From NCBI GenBank assembly GCA_001584585.1, contig LSYV01000001.1:151069-215068 (forward strand): a stretch of DNA of 64,000 nucleotides. The letters are read 5' to 3'. This stretch comes from Gonium pectorale (lineage: Eukaryota > Chlorophyta > Chlorophyceae > Chlamydomonadales > Volvocaceae). Shown here one piece after another: positions 1-11,910 of the stretch. The notes under the pieces are model-generated. The model did no database searches. It saw only the letters and a list, made by a program, of their open reading frames with translations, and was not told the DNA's origin. The translations under genes were made by a program, and so were the position numbers. Within the stretch, counting starts at the first letter, position 1; every line of letters begins with the position of its first letter.

Positions 1-46
1 CAGCCCCTGAGAAGTATGCACCGCAATCCTGTTAGCAATTCTCCAC

Positions 47-2480
47 TTATGGCAGCGCCTCGGCCTGGCACACAATGACGGTGATGTCGTCCATTTTGCC
101 GCCCATGTACGCGTAGCCCGCCTGCAGCAATAGTGGCACGATCGTCAGGACGTTGAGATGCACCAGGTGCGGCAACTGCTTTCGTGTGACGTACGCCACC
201 CACCAACACGGAAGCCCTGCCATTGCACGTTTGCAGCCATAATTTGTGACTCGGAAGCCAAGCACCGACAAACGCAGCCTACCTGGAATGCCGCATATGC
301 GAACGGCGATGCGAACTTGGAGTCTGATGCGCGGTGCCGTGCATAGTGAGCGAGCACTTGCGCCATCTTGGCCACGTCCATGGAGCGGTCGCCGCAGTAT
401 TTGAGGACCGATGCCACCTCCTCGTCAAAGCAGTTGTCCCACAGCCCGTCAGTCCCGAGCACAATCAAGTCCCCCTGCTGCAGAGCCACCTGGGAATGTG
501 GCGACACGGATGTAAATTCCATCAACCGCAAAGGCCCACTGACATGACAATGAACTCCGTTCGAATGCATTCACAACAGCTGCACACCAAGCGCCCATCA
601 AACACTGAACACTCACCACGAAGCGCTGAGCCGATGACGGGCTGTCGGACATGGAGTCGGCTGAACCAATCTGGTACGGAAAGTTGAAGCCGTGCTGCTG
701 TTGCGGCGTGTGGAACGCCACAGCCCCTGGAATACAGGGCGCGAAGGGGGAGGAGGAAAGCTATCGGCGTGTTACGTGGAAATATACATGTGTTCGCGGT
801 TGCTAGGACCTACAGTTTCAATCATAACGTTCTCAACATGCACTGTACTATAGTCCCGTATGTCCGCGGCGGGCCACTGAGGTAACACGACCGATTTCAA
901 AACGATTCGGAACATCCCACGCCCTCATGCATTGCGGAGAATGCCTCCCTTTCATCGGCCTACCAGCCTTGTCAACCGGGGGGCAACTCTTCCCACGCAT
1001 AAAGACCAACCTCCTCGCAGCACGAGCAGACCCGAGTCGCCAAGGTTGGACACCGACAGACTGTTGCCGTTCACCACGGCCACGCAGGCGGTGGCGGAGC
1101 CCCGTGCAGTGGTCATCTGGTAGGCGCTCTCCAGGATATCCTGCGGGCGGGCGCATGCGCCGCACTTTTGGTTGCACAGTTTCCTGTCGCACTCAGCATT
1201 AATAATAAGAAGCATACAAGTTTGGTATGCGGAGGTGCCCTACAGTCGCCGGCTTCTTGTCTGGCGCGCCCGACGCATGGATGCAGGACCAGCGACGACG
1301 CGTGGATGCAGGAACAGCGAGCGGGGTGTACACCAGTACAACAGCAGTGTGGGATCCACATTATTGCGCGCTCCGGGACCTCCGGCGCGCACCTGGGGCG
1401 ACAATTCGGGCTGGTCTGCGCTGCTTTGGTCTGATGCCGCGGCAAACTCCTCGGCCGCAGCCTCGGCATTGCCCATGAGCTGCCGTGCATAGGCTCCCGC
1501 ATCCACGCCAACCTCGGACTGCGCACATGGCATGCACCATGTGTGGGAAGTAAGGTGCTGAACCTTTGCCACCACGCCAACACTTCAACGCTCTCAGAGA
1601 CTTCTGAATATCAACAGAGGCAGTGCCGCACGTCGGGGACCGCCCTACAAGCGTAGGGACAGAACCGAACCCCTCTTTAACAACCCTCCAACCTACCCAG
1701 CCGCCAACGCCGTCGGCGACGCCCACTGCGCGGCGGTGCTTGGCAACGAAGTACCAGTCCTCGCCTCCCTTCTCCATCTTGTCCGGGTGTGGCAGGACAT
1801 ACGCACCCGCCGACAACGCAAAGCGGACAGAACTGCGAACAATGCAAGACACAGTTCAACGCCCAAAGCGCTCCAGCGGCGGTATCTTAACCCATAACAG
1901 GGTATGTGCTTCGCCAACTACCTTTCAGGATTTGCGCCGCCACCATTGGGCAGCGTGGCGGTCACGATGCCACGGGCCGCAGCGGACTCTACCGCCGCTC
2001 CACCAGCTAGCCCATCATCCGCCAGGCACCTCCTGGGCTGCAACAGGCCGGTGCTGCCGGTGGTTGGGTACGCCTGATCCTGAAGATGAAGGGAGGACAA
2101 CAGGAAAGCCGAATACGCAGCAGTTGGGGTGCGCCGGTATCACTGGTGCGCGCATCCAGGGCCCGGACTGGAACTGGGTGAACCCCTGGGGCACGGGTTC
2201 TGCAAGGCACCTGAATCCATGGTTTTCCCACCGCTATCCACCCCGAGCAGCGCAAGCGGCACGTTTGAACGCTCCTTACCAGGGACCAGGGCGCACTCGT
2301 GCTCGAGCGCAGGCGCCCATCTCTGGGCCACTGGGTCGCCGGCACTACCCTGTTGCCGTTGATGGGCCTATAGCCACCTGAGCTGTGAGCTGCAGTGGTG
2401 GTCCGGTAACAGAGGCCAAACATCGCAGAAGAGGCCACAAGGAGCCCACAAGTGGTTCGCTTAGGAAGCGCAGTCAGCAT
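47..2480 (-). CDS. PTC7-type PP2C-family Ser/Thr protein phosphatase (8 exons)
   Basis: Mn/Mg-dependent protein phosphatase of the PPM/PP2C family, closest in pattern to yeast PTC7 and plant mitochondrial/plastid PP2Cs. Phase-compatible exons by splice signal, on the minus strand: 2480-2349, 2079-1922, 1832-1697, 1518-1393, 1140-1011, 726-617, 489-283, 121-47, giving about 357 aa. The start is the ATG at 2480; the first ~40 residues are rich in Thr, Ala and Arg with no acidic residue, as in an organelle transit peptide. Metal-site motifs in order are GGED, DGVGGW, GDSG, GTDGLWDN and the C-terminal DDIT. The segments SEVGVDAGAYARQLM and TPQQQHGFNFPYQ are typical of the PTC7 group. Every junction keeps frame and no disabling change is seen, so it is probably functional. 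It is divergent from MAT3. Substrates cannot be told from sequence. The weakest junctions are the exon 1 donor (GTAGTG) and exon 2. Confidence 0.88.
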
Positions 2481-3774
2481 TCAGCGCCTGGAGCTAGCAA
2501 TCATCGGCTTTAGCCTAAGCAGCAAGCTAAGGAGAGCTGGGCCCGCCACTTGCCGACGACTTGGCTAGCGCTGTAGTAGGCTTTACAAGCTCGCTCCTTT
2601 GTAGCTTTGCTACCTGTGAATGCATCGTATGCAATACGGAAAAGCAGCACAACTCGGAACGCCGTGTTACCAACCGCAACCTTCCGCCTCATTACAAGGA
2701 GCCATCTTCACCTCGAATTCTTCGCTCAAACCTTGGTGTTTCAAGGTGACATCATAATGCACGCCATTCCCGGTCCGATTCAGGGTTCTTGCTAGTATCT
2801 TGGTTTCGCTTGGTGACACTCAGTTCAAGATTTAATTACCAACCCATGTGCACGACCGTCAATTTCGGCAAAGTTCGTGACCGGCGCCCAAAATGAGTTG
2901 GGCGCCAACTTCGTGAGGCGTCTTCGCTCCCCTTGTAGCAAGCATTGATTAATAATGGGGATCGAAGCTGGGGCCCGCGTGTGCTCAGACATGCTTCCGG
3001 GCCCTCGCGTCCCTATGGCAGGGTTCCTGGTCCATGGGTTTTCGCGCTTTTGCCATCCGTGCGCCCCGGTCACGCGCCCCCGTGGTTCGGCACTGCTTTG
3101 GTTCAAACTGAGGAAGGCTTGTCAAAAATTGTCAGCTGGATAGAGCAGCCATACCTCTTCGAAGGCCGGCCGGACCACATTGGCACTTGGAAAAGTAAAA
3201 CAGAAACAAGGAAGGCTGATGCAGCCAGTAGGGCGCCGGTAAAATGCATGGCGGGCGACGGAGGCGAGCAGACGGGCCGTCCCGGTCCGGGGTAGCGGCC
3301 AGGCTACCGTACCCGGTGGAGTTGGAAGATTCGGCGTGCGTTGCATTCGACGTACTAACCAGTTCATCGGTGGCCAGCGGTTACTAGACCCGGGGCAGCG
3401 GGGGGCGCCCAACCAGCCACCACGGACCGTGGGCGGCGTGATACGGAACTGGAATGGATGACAAGTTGGCGGAGTTAGGTGCCGTCGGTGCAGGCAGCGG
3501 CCACGGGCCCGTAGCTGGAGTGCCAGACATGACGACGCGCAGATGCAGGCCAAAGAATTCCACTTGCCAGCAGTCAGCCGCCGATAGACCAATAAAAAAT
3601 GGAGGGAGCAGGACAACCGGTCAGGATGAGAGGGAACAGTACTGCAGCGGTGCCTATGCGCAATGTGAAGCAGGGCCGTGTATGGCAACTGTACCTAGCT
3701 AACCCTGGCAAAGCATCTCGAGTAAGCATGATCGTGCTGCTACCGTACACAAGAGCAGGGGCGGGGGCGGGGAG

Positions 3775-5232
3775 ACAAGTAGGGGAAAAGCTTCCTTGAA
3801 GCTTGGAAAAGGGCGGAGCCCCGTGAGACCGTACCGGGGATGAAGGATGGAGCGTGTATGTGTACCGTAGCGGATGCATGGGCAGGGGCAACCGGTATAG
3901 ACCCGCACCCGCACATACCCGCCCTACGGGTGTGTATGTCCGTAGAGGCTGCCTTCCCCGTTTCTAGTTCTCTTTTTGGGCGGAGCCCCCGCCGCGAAGC
4001 GGCTTGGGGGGGCGGAGCCCCCTGGGATTGGTGGCGGTCTCCGTCCGTCCGTCCGTCCGTCCGTCCGTCCGTCCGTCCGTCCGCACCAAACTCCATCCCA
4101 CGCATAACAAATTATTGCAGTCTCATACTAATAGTATTCCTTATATGTGTGTAGAATTCCATAGCCGTTGGTTAGCATTTGGCGATGGTCAACGCGTCCA
4201 TTGGCCGGTCAGCATTGGAAAGCTGCCCCAACCAAACAACGTCAACTGCGCCGGAAATAAGTCACAAAAATACCGTGAGATATGCACATACCGCTGTTAG
4301 GCGTCCAGCCTCTGATTTCCTTGCTGGCGCTCACAATTCTCGCAACCATGTCTACTCATGGACCCGGCTCGGTCACGACTAAACCCGCACAGGCCAAGCG
4401 GGACTTCTCTAACGAGCTTTGGTGCCCACTTGTGGACAGACACTGGGGTTCATGACGGGTTGACACGGTTGTGTCTCTCTTTGTGGCCCCCCTACCCCTT
4501 AGGGTGGGTGCGTGCGGGTGCGGGTTATGTCAAACCGGTTGCCCCTGCCCATGCATCCGCTACGGTACACATATACGCTTCACCCTTCATGACCTAAATC
4601 CCCGGTACGGTCTCACGGGGCTCCGCCCTTTTCCAAGCTTCACTGAAGCTTTTCCCCTACTTGTTACGGGGTAGGGGAGCGAGAAAGAGAGCCACAACCG
4701 TGTCAAAAAGGAGAAATCTGCAGAGAAATAGGGAGCTTTAGGGAGCCCGCCCGAACGCGTTAACGCGTCATGAACCCCAGTGCTTGTTCGCAAACGGGCA
4801 CCAACGTTCGTTAGAGAAGGCCCGCTTGGCTTGTGCGGGTTTAGTCGGAACCGTGCCGGGTCCATGAGTTGACATGGTTGCGAGAATTGTGAGCGCCAGC
4901 AAGCAACTCAGAGACCGGGCGCATAGCATCTGTATGTGCATATCTCACGGTATAATCGTGGCTATTTCCCGGCGCAGTTGGTGTTGTTTGGGTGGGGCAG
5001 CTTTCCAATGCTGACCAGCCAATGGCCATCGCCAAATGCTAACCAACGGCTATGGAATTCTACACACATATAAGGAATACAATTAGTATGAGACTCCACT
5101 AATTGGTTTAGCGTGGGAAGGAGTTTGGTCCGGACGCACGGACGGACGGACGGACGGAGACCGCCACCAATCCCAGGGGGCTCCGCCCCCCCAATACCGC
5201 TTCGCGGCGGGGGCTCCGCCCAAAAAAGGGGT
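3775..5232. repeat. Permuted (P Q P' Q') inverted-repeat element
   Basis: Two inverted-repeat pairs interleave. P (about 3775-3930) is matched on the opposite strand by P' (about 4500-4666); shared landmarks are the paired AAGCTT sites and the ggcggagccccgtgagac stretch. Q (about 3972-4508) is matched by Q' (about 4664-5232) over more than 500 bp, with scattered substitutions and one roughly 55 bp extra segment in Q'. The order is P-Q-P'-Q' rather than the P-Q-Q'-P' of a simple palindrome, so the second half is an inverted and circularly permuted copy of the first. No coding capacity is seen. A non-autonomous mobile element is likely, but its class is unknown. Confidence 0.75.
4041..4083. repeat. 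(CCGT)n microsatellite, about 11 units
   Basis: Uninterrupted CCGT tetranucleotide repeat inside arm Q of the inverted-repeat element. The matching place in arm Q' (about 5136-5157) has a shorter, interrupted version on the other strand. It produces artefactual Ser-Val-Arg-Pro open frames. Confidence 0.95.
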
Positions 5233-6404
5233 AAGTTTGCGGGAAAGAGGGGGAAGCAAAGGTGAAACGCGGGTTTAACGCCAGTGATGACGTAGCCTGC
5301 GGACAAGAATGCGTGCGACTGCAAACTCCGCAATGAACGGCCACGAACCTGGCGCCACGGCCACGGCAACCTGGCGCTCAAGTTGCTAAATGTTCCTGAA
5401 CCCGGACGCCCATGGACGTACGCTTGGTACGTTGATCAGTGGCAAGGCGAAATGCTTAGGGCGCCACCGGATCCACCAGATCCAGTAAACCTCGGTGGTA
5501 TGCCACCAGTCGTATCGCCTCGCTTACGACAACGGCGCGGGAAGTGGTTGTCGGGGCCGGGGAAAGTGGCACTCATGTTACGAGGGCAGCGCGGAGACTC
5601 CACGACCAGCGGTGATTTCCTCCTCTTCCGTCTCGGCCTCACGGACACGCCAGCCGGCCGGCAGGGCCCCCCCGGGAGCCCCAGCGCCGATGTGCTCCCC
5701 TTCTCCGCCCAGCCGCCCGCTCGCCCACCCGACAGGTCCTTGCCATAGCATTAGGATTGGCGGGCAAGTTGGGCAAGGGGTATGGAGGGAGCCGGTGGGA
5801 ATTCGGGTGGTGGTACTAAGATATAAGGGACGGTGCTGGGAATGGGAGCGTACGATGGTGGTTCGGTGCAGCGCGGAGAGGAGGTGCCATACCCTCCCAA
5901 GCAGCGCCACCCGACCCCTGCCGCCCTGGGGCAGCTCCTCCACACGGTGACCGCCGCAAAATAGTCACTCCTTTCAGCTACAAGTAACATTCGAATTATT
6001 CCTTGCGGACGAAAGTCGGGTGTGGATGGCGGTGTCCCCGCATTCAGGGTACCTCTTTAGGCTCCTTCTGTCAGACAGGCAGACCACCGTCATCGCCATG
6101 CCGATGGCTAACTTCAGCATGTTGCAACAGCGCAGCTAAGAAGAGGGACGTAGAGTGTGGGAGGTGCATGCGTTAGACATGGATCGGGGTGTGGGATTTA
6201 AATTGATAATCAGTAAAGGTGTAGGAAAGTACTAATGCGCGATGCCAGATCGGCAGGTGCGAAAGAGCGTCGGGAGGGGGGTGTACGAAAACGGCGGGAG
6301 AGGGCACTTCCCGCATCGCAAGCCGCTTACCCATGGATAACTTCAGATGAAACATCTTGGTAACCGTAGCCGCATGAGCATTGTTAAAAGCTCCTCCCTC
6401 TGAG

Positions 6405-9400
6405 ATGTCTGCCGAAGCTGAACGTTTTACTGCGCTTCTGAAGTCCCTGTCACTTGGGAACACGCCAGCTGCTCAGGAAGGTCTGCAGCGGTTGTTCGCA
6501 GAGCTGCAAGAGTGCTACGAGGAGCAGGAGCGGGTGTCGCCCCCTGAGTTTGTGGTGAACACAATGCTGTAGAGCTCTGGCCTCTATACGCGACTTACAT
6601 AGTTTACATTGCTTGTCAGGGCGAGCAAGATGAGGAGCTTAGGAACGCCTGCAGGCAGGCCAGCATCCTGTTTGTGGCGCGAGTGCTGTTCTTCCAGGAC
6701 AAGCCCGATGCGCATGCGTCAGGGTGTTCCATATCCACGATTGTGTCGGCTGCGGGCATCAAGTAGGTGTATCGTGGCAGAGCGCGCGCAAAAGCATGTG
6801 CGCGTATGACCGTCCCGACTTCCTGCGTTCAGCCTCCTAGATTTTTTCCGGGAGGTCAACGTGGTGGTCAGCAAACTGTCGGCGTACTTCGAAGCGCACG
6901 GCAGCAGCTCAAAATTGTTCTGCCAGGCTGCACACCTGAAGGAGAACTCAGAGATGGTCGTTGTGCTGGGCCTCCTCGCCAAGAAGTTCAAGGTATTGGG
7001 GGGATGCGGCCACGGTAACGGCAGTTGCTCTAACTGTGGTCCGGGTGGCCCGTGGGGGCGTTGCAGGACAACTTCGAAGCTCTCCTGCCCCACCTGGATT
7101 ACTACAAGCAGGTGGTCCTGCGCCTTGGTTGGCTTGCTTTCCTCGTACTCCGTGTGAAGCTGCTGGGCCCCTTTCCCGACGTCGTAAGGTACGGCACACA
7201 TTGCCCTGTCCCTCGTACAGCATTCATGGATATTGTCTTCCCCTTTGCAGCTGTGTGGAGCTCCTCCCCTGCGTCTTCGCTGTCCTTGTCAGCCACGCCC
7301 CGCGCCTCCCGGATTGCCTGAAGCGCATAACGCGCGAGCAGCGGTCGGACCTGCTGAGGCGCATGGCAGGTAATGCAACCTCCACAGTTCAAACGCACTA
7401 TGGCCAAAGTTTCGCATTGCTCCTGGGCCTTTCCCCCATGGTCTGTCGTGATATTACCTCACAGAGATGTGCAAGGCGGACGCTGTGCGGGTTCAGGCCC
7501 GCATGCCTGGCGTGGAGGCGCTCCTGTCGCAGATCCTGTGCCCGGCAGTGCCTGAATGGCAGGCAGCGCAAGATGCGGCGAAGTCCGCCACCGTCGCCGC
7601 TGCCGACAGCGAACATAACCTCGACCTCATCGCGAGTAAGCGACTGTTGGGCTGGTCGGACCCGTCTGGACCCGTCTCTGTCCTAACGAGCAGCTGGGTT
7701 TCTACCTGCGCAGACCCGATCCTCTCTGGGCTCGTAACAGACATTGACCGCATGAACTTGGCACTGGCGGCGCTTGAGCGGGTGTACGAACAGCATCTGG
7801 CGTGCAGCGGCAGTGAGCTGGATGAGCGGGAGTTCTTGACAACCGATTTCACGAAGTTTGCTTCGCCTCGCTACTCGCCTGGCCAGATGCACTACGTGCT
7901 GTCAACTTTGCGTGGCGGCTCAACCCCAATCCGCCCCGGCATACTTCTGGGCCCGGGTGCACACCGGACTGCGCCTCAGCAGCCCATGCGGTCGTTCCCG
8001 GTGTCAGCTGGCACACCTGGGCTGCACTCACCGCTTCCGGGTGTGCACTGCGGGGACCCTGGCCCGCCCATCACCCCCGTGTCGGAGCTCATGAGCGCTT
8101 CGACCTGGCTGCGGGGCCTGGCAACTACCCTCACCGCCGAGGTAAGCGGCGCAACCTTTGATTGCATCGAGGAGGGAGTACGCTCTCCGATTGCTGCTAA
8201 GCCCCGTTTTTATGCCTGCAGCCCTCCTGTACGTTGCAGCGGTTCCTTGCCGCTGTTCCTGTATCTGTGGCCCAAGCGGGGACTTCGCTGTCGGCAGCAG
8301 AGCAGCTGAGCCGTCGCATTCGGGAGCTGATCTCCTTGGTCATTCCGGACGAGTCGAGCTCCACGCTGCTGGGTTCGTTCCCGTTGCAGCCTCGGCTTGC
8401 AGCCGAGAGGCGCATGGAAGCATACAAACTGTACCTGCACAGCCTTGAAACTCTCCTGGTAGCGGAGGAGAAAGTAAACGGCCTGGCTGGCGTGGTCGCG
8501 CTCCTTTCCTCTTCCAAGTTTCACCGGGGCCTGGTTGCATGTACGGTGGAGATCGTGGCAGCGTGCTACCGAATGGTTTCATGTGCTTTTCCCAAGGTGC
8601 GTGTGCATGTGTGTTGACTAGCGGGCCACAGGGGGTAGCAGTTCACGAAGTGTTCTGGGTACTTTCAGGTCATGGACGTTCTACACATCAAGGCATTCGA
8701 CCTCGCAAAGATGGTCCAGGGGTTTGTGCGGAGTGTGTCGTCCTTGCCCAGGTAGGCTGATTGTATGCGGCTTCTCGTCGGTTCCTTGCAACCGGTATCG
8801 AGGGTGCATTGTGCAGGGAGCTCAAACGTCACATGTTCCTCATCGAGGAGAAAATCCTGGAGTCGCTGGCCTGGGAACCGGGGTCCTCGCTGTACTTCCA
8901 CATTGTGAACCATCAGAGCGAGAGCATCAGCAACGGCGAGCAGCAAGGAGCTTCAGCTGGTACGGCAAGCGGAGGTACGCCAGGTGCGCTTCCACGCTGT
9001 TTGAGTTAGGCTTGTTATCCTTTGTAACAGTGGGAGCCCTCTGCAGCGGCGCCTGCGAGCACAACGCCTGGCGGTATATCGGCTGCTGGGCCTTCTGGGC
9101 TGCCGCCTTTGTCGCCCAAGCGTTCTCGTTCCACCAGCGTGTGGATGTCGCCTGCGAAGAAGGGTGCGTGCCATGGCTTGCTGCATGGCCTCTGTGCTTT
9201 GTGTTGTAGACAGCGAAACACGTCCCTCTTGTTTGCGTTAATGCAGCACGTGGTATGGACGGCGCGCCTTGCGCCACGCCAGTACTCGACGGGCCCCTCC
9301 CAACCTGCATTGGCTCGCCTGCGTCGAGCAACGTAGCAGGGCCCCTTCAAGAGTTCTGCCGGAAGGTGCGCTCTCGACAGGGCTTCAGCTGCACAAAATT

Positions 9401-10732
9401 GTTACTGATGCTACCTTGTTCCAGACGCAGTTACGTAGTGCTACTTTCCGCCGCGACAGGTCCTGAAGTTAATAGCTTACAGGCTGGCGCTGCTCTGCGA
9501 GAAGTTTGATTTCAGCCCCCTTGGGCGGGCTGAAGTCAACAGCAAGGTGCGTATCTGGTCGACGCTGTAACATCCTTTTGCCCTTTCCAGTTACTCAAAT
9601 CCGCTCGTCGAACTTTCCTGATGCAGGTGTACGAGACAATTGAGCACGCGTTGTATCATCACACGCAAATGTTTTACAACCGGCACATTGATCAGGTCAT
9701 GCTCTCTGCGCTGTACGGGTACTGCAAAGTGCACAAGCTGGTGCAGGTTTCGTTCCGTGAGATCATCGCACAGTACCGGAAGCAGCCACACGCACAGCAG
9801 GCCACGTTCCGCTCCGTGGTTATCGAGCAATCCAATCCTGGGCTCCAGGTGTGTAGTACACGTGGAGCCTTGTGCTGGGACAAGGGCGACCTGTCTGGTG
9901 TAATGATGTGTCATGGCTGGATGAAACACAGTACAAGCACAATCGTTGGCACCGCACTGAGGTATCTTCCCGCGCAGATTACATCACGCGCGGATATCAT
10001 CTCCTTCTACAACCAAATCTTCGTTCCGGCCATGAAGGCCTACCTCTTGAAGGGCGTATCCAGTGGCCAATATGTGCCAGGACCTGACATGGGCAGTGTT
10101 GGAGGACCCGACGGCAAGTTCCAGGCAGCCCATCAGAGCCAGGGCGTTGAGCACGCGAGCTCCGGTAAGCATCCCGGTTCTTCGAAGACCGGGGAACTTG
10201 ATGGCGGAACAACCGATTCCTCGCAGGCTCCCTCTCCCCCAGCAAGCGGTCAACGGGCTCAGGGAGTAACGGTGGGGCCCTTGTCCACGTAACGGAGAAG
10301 GGCATTGCATCTTCGGCGCCATTGCAAAGCTCGGAGGGCACCAAGCCGGCAGCGCAGCGATCAAGGGCATCTGCCGAGCGGCGCATCCCAGACGGACTAG
10401 CCGCGCTTCTTCAGGTACTCTCGCTTCATACAAAGGCTGGGCTTTACGTTCAAGCACACTAATTATTATTACGCCTCGTGCAGGCCTTGGACAGTCAGTC
10501 GGCGCCCGACGGGATGGATATGGGCGGCAGCTCGCCAAGCGGGGAAGGACCTCATGCACCGCTTTGTGATGTTCCATCTGGCAGCGGCGTTGCACCGAGT
10601 CCGACGGGTGATGCAGCAGGCAAGGACGTGGCAACTAGCGCTGGAAACTCTCTGCCGATCTCGCCCGCCTTAACGACCGGCAGGCAGGCAGGCAGGCAAC
10701 GCACGCCCATCCGGCGGTACGGCGCAAATTAG
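6405..10732 (+). CDS. MAT3: MAT3-type retinoblastoma (RB) pocket protein, 17 exons
   Basis: Retinoblastoma tumour-suppressor homologue, a nuclear repressor of E2F/DP that couples cell size to division. Exons with matching phases: 6405-6554, 6620-6762, 6833-6992, 7067-7188, 7251-7369, 7465-7635, 7714-8141, 8222-8596, 8669-8751, 8817-8974 (8983 is an in-phase alternative end), 9047-9163, 9247-9365, 9460-9546, 9627-9848, 9978-10164, 10227-10414, 10484-10732; about 1025 aa. An RB N-terminal domain lies at about 15-270 ([18 protein letters not shown]). Pocket A is at about 415-615 ([11 protein letters not shown] to [13 protein letters not shown]). Pocket B is at about 705-840 ([20 protein letters not shown], then [15 protein letters not shown]). 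Linker and tail carry CDK-type sites SPKR, SPAK, SPSK and TPIR. The start is the ATG at 6405, just after an upstream TTG-initiated extension. The symbol rests on RB identity plus algal context; RB is usually single-copy in green algae. Confidence 0.9.
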
Positions 10733-11910
10733 CAGTTCGTCAGGCTGTTGGTAAAGCTTCTGATGCCTTTATCTCTTTCTTTGTGGCTATGATTATGTAC
10801 TCTATTTCCTCTCTTGCCACTCTGTGCTTATTTGTTGTGCAAGTGCAATTCGTGCAGGTCCATCTGTTGCGATCGGTTGACCGTTGTGCAAAAGACGGCG
10901 AACGCACACCTGAACGGGTACGGGAACATTTTCTTAGCAGGGCTGCATAGGAGGACAGCTTTATTTAGTCTCTTCCAACTTTATAGACCACTCAGCTGAG
11001 TAGACAAATCATTTGTGTGGCAGTGCCACCGGCCGTCACCTATTTTTGTACTATACACAAGCTTTGTGAGGACTGGAAAGGCAACGGGGCACTAAGGATT
11101 CGTTGTATGGAGCATGGGGATGATTCTCGGACTCACATATGCATGAGCGACCGATCACGTTTGGGTATGCCGCGCCCCTTGACATGCCCTCTTGGGACGG
11201 GCCATGGCATTGTATTTCGCAGGCCTGCTGCTGGCCTCATGCTTTGCACATAGCTTCCCTGGCTGAGCCAAGCACGGAGATCGCCACAATGTAGGTCAGG
11301 CAGCCGTCATGAACCTCGTCTCTGCAGACTAAGTTACCCTGGGTCGTCAGTGCGGGGCATGCTTTTCTGCCATCGGAATCGTGGGCCTACAGTAATAAAG
11401 CTCTTTGGAGGTGCCCTGTGTCTGGGTGATGTGTGCTAGTGTGCCTTGGACTTGCTGAGAGCTACAACGGGCAAACAAATGCTGACATGAACAATGCATT
11501 CATGTGGGGCGCATTGTGTCCAGCGCGGAAGCCAGCAGCCAGTGGAAGAGCGCACCACCGAATATTTCTCGACTGACGTTCGTTATCAGGATTAACATGA
11601 TGGGCTAGCGCCTTACGCTTCAAACGTAGTTGACGGTCCGAGTCCGGACAGGACGCTTTGACCACATGACTGCTGTTGGCAAGCCAGGGACGACTCCATA
11701 TAGAAGTCTGCCGTAATCCCGACGTACGGGCTGCTGGCGGGGGGTTGCGTGTCATGTTGAAGCTGCAACGTTTAATGCAGTCGGATAGGCAGCGACAGAT
11801 CGGATCTCCGACCCAATGCAGCCATAAGGTACCTGTGATGAAACCCGGCCCTTCAGGTGTGGTGGCGATGCCCCGAGTGGTGGTGGCACGCGGTCCCGTT
11901 CAGGCATTGG
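10733..11910. other. MAT3 3' flank, no gene recognised
   Basis: Contains the MAT3 3' UTR and spacer up to the left edge of the tandem array. I did not find the TGTAA polyadenylation signal usual in volvocine algae. An AATAAA occurs near 11395. The short open frames (for example 11462-11755 minus) have no recognisable features. Confidence 0.6.

Larger units (their letters stand above)
2481..6404. other. Divergent intergenic region, no gene recognised
   Basis: About 3.9 kb between the phosphatase start and the MAT3 start. Open frames here are short, lack family motifs and often start at non-ATG codons. Two minus-strand stretches near 5436-5943 encode proline/arginine-rich peptides without recognisable domains. 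The one clear structure is the inverted-repeat element at 3775-5232. Promoters of both flanking genes must lie here, but I see no convincing TATA box. Confidence 0.6.

Noticed and set aside
3946..4154. Open frame with Ser-Val-Arg-Pro repeats
   Set aside because: Translation of the CCGT microsatellite; no start context, no domain, and it lies in a repeat element.
5578..5943. 121-aa minus-strand frame as a gene
   Set aside because: No motif and low-complexity ends; it could be a leftover exon but nothing supports it.
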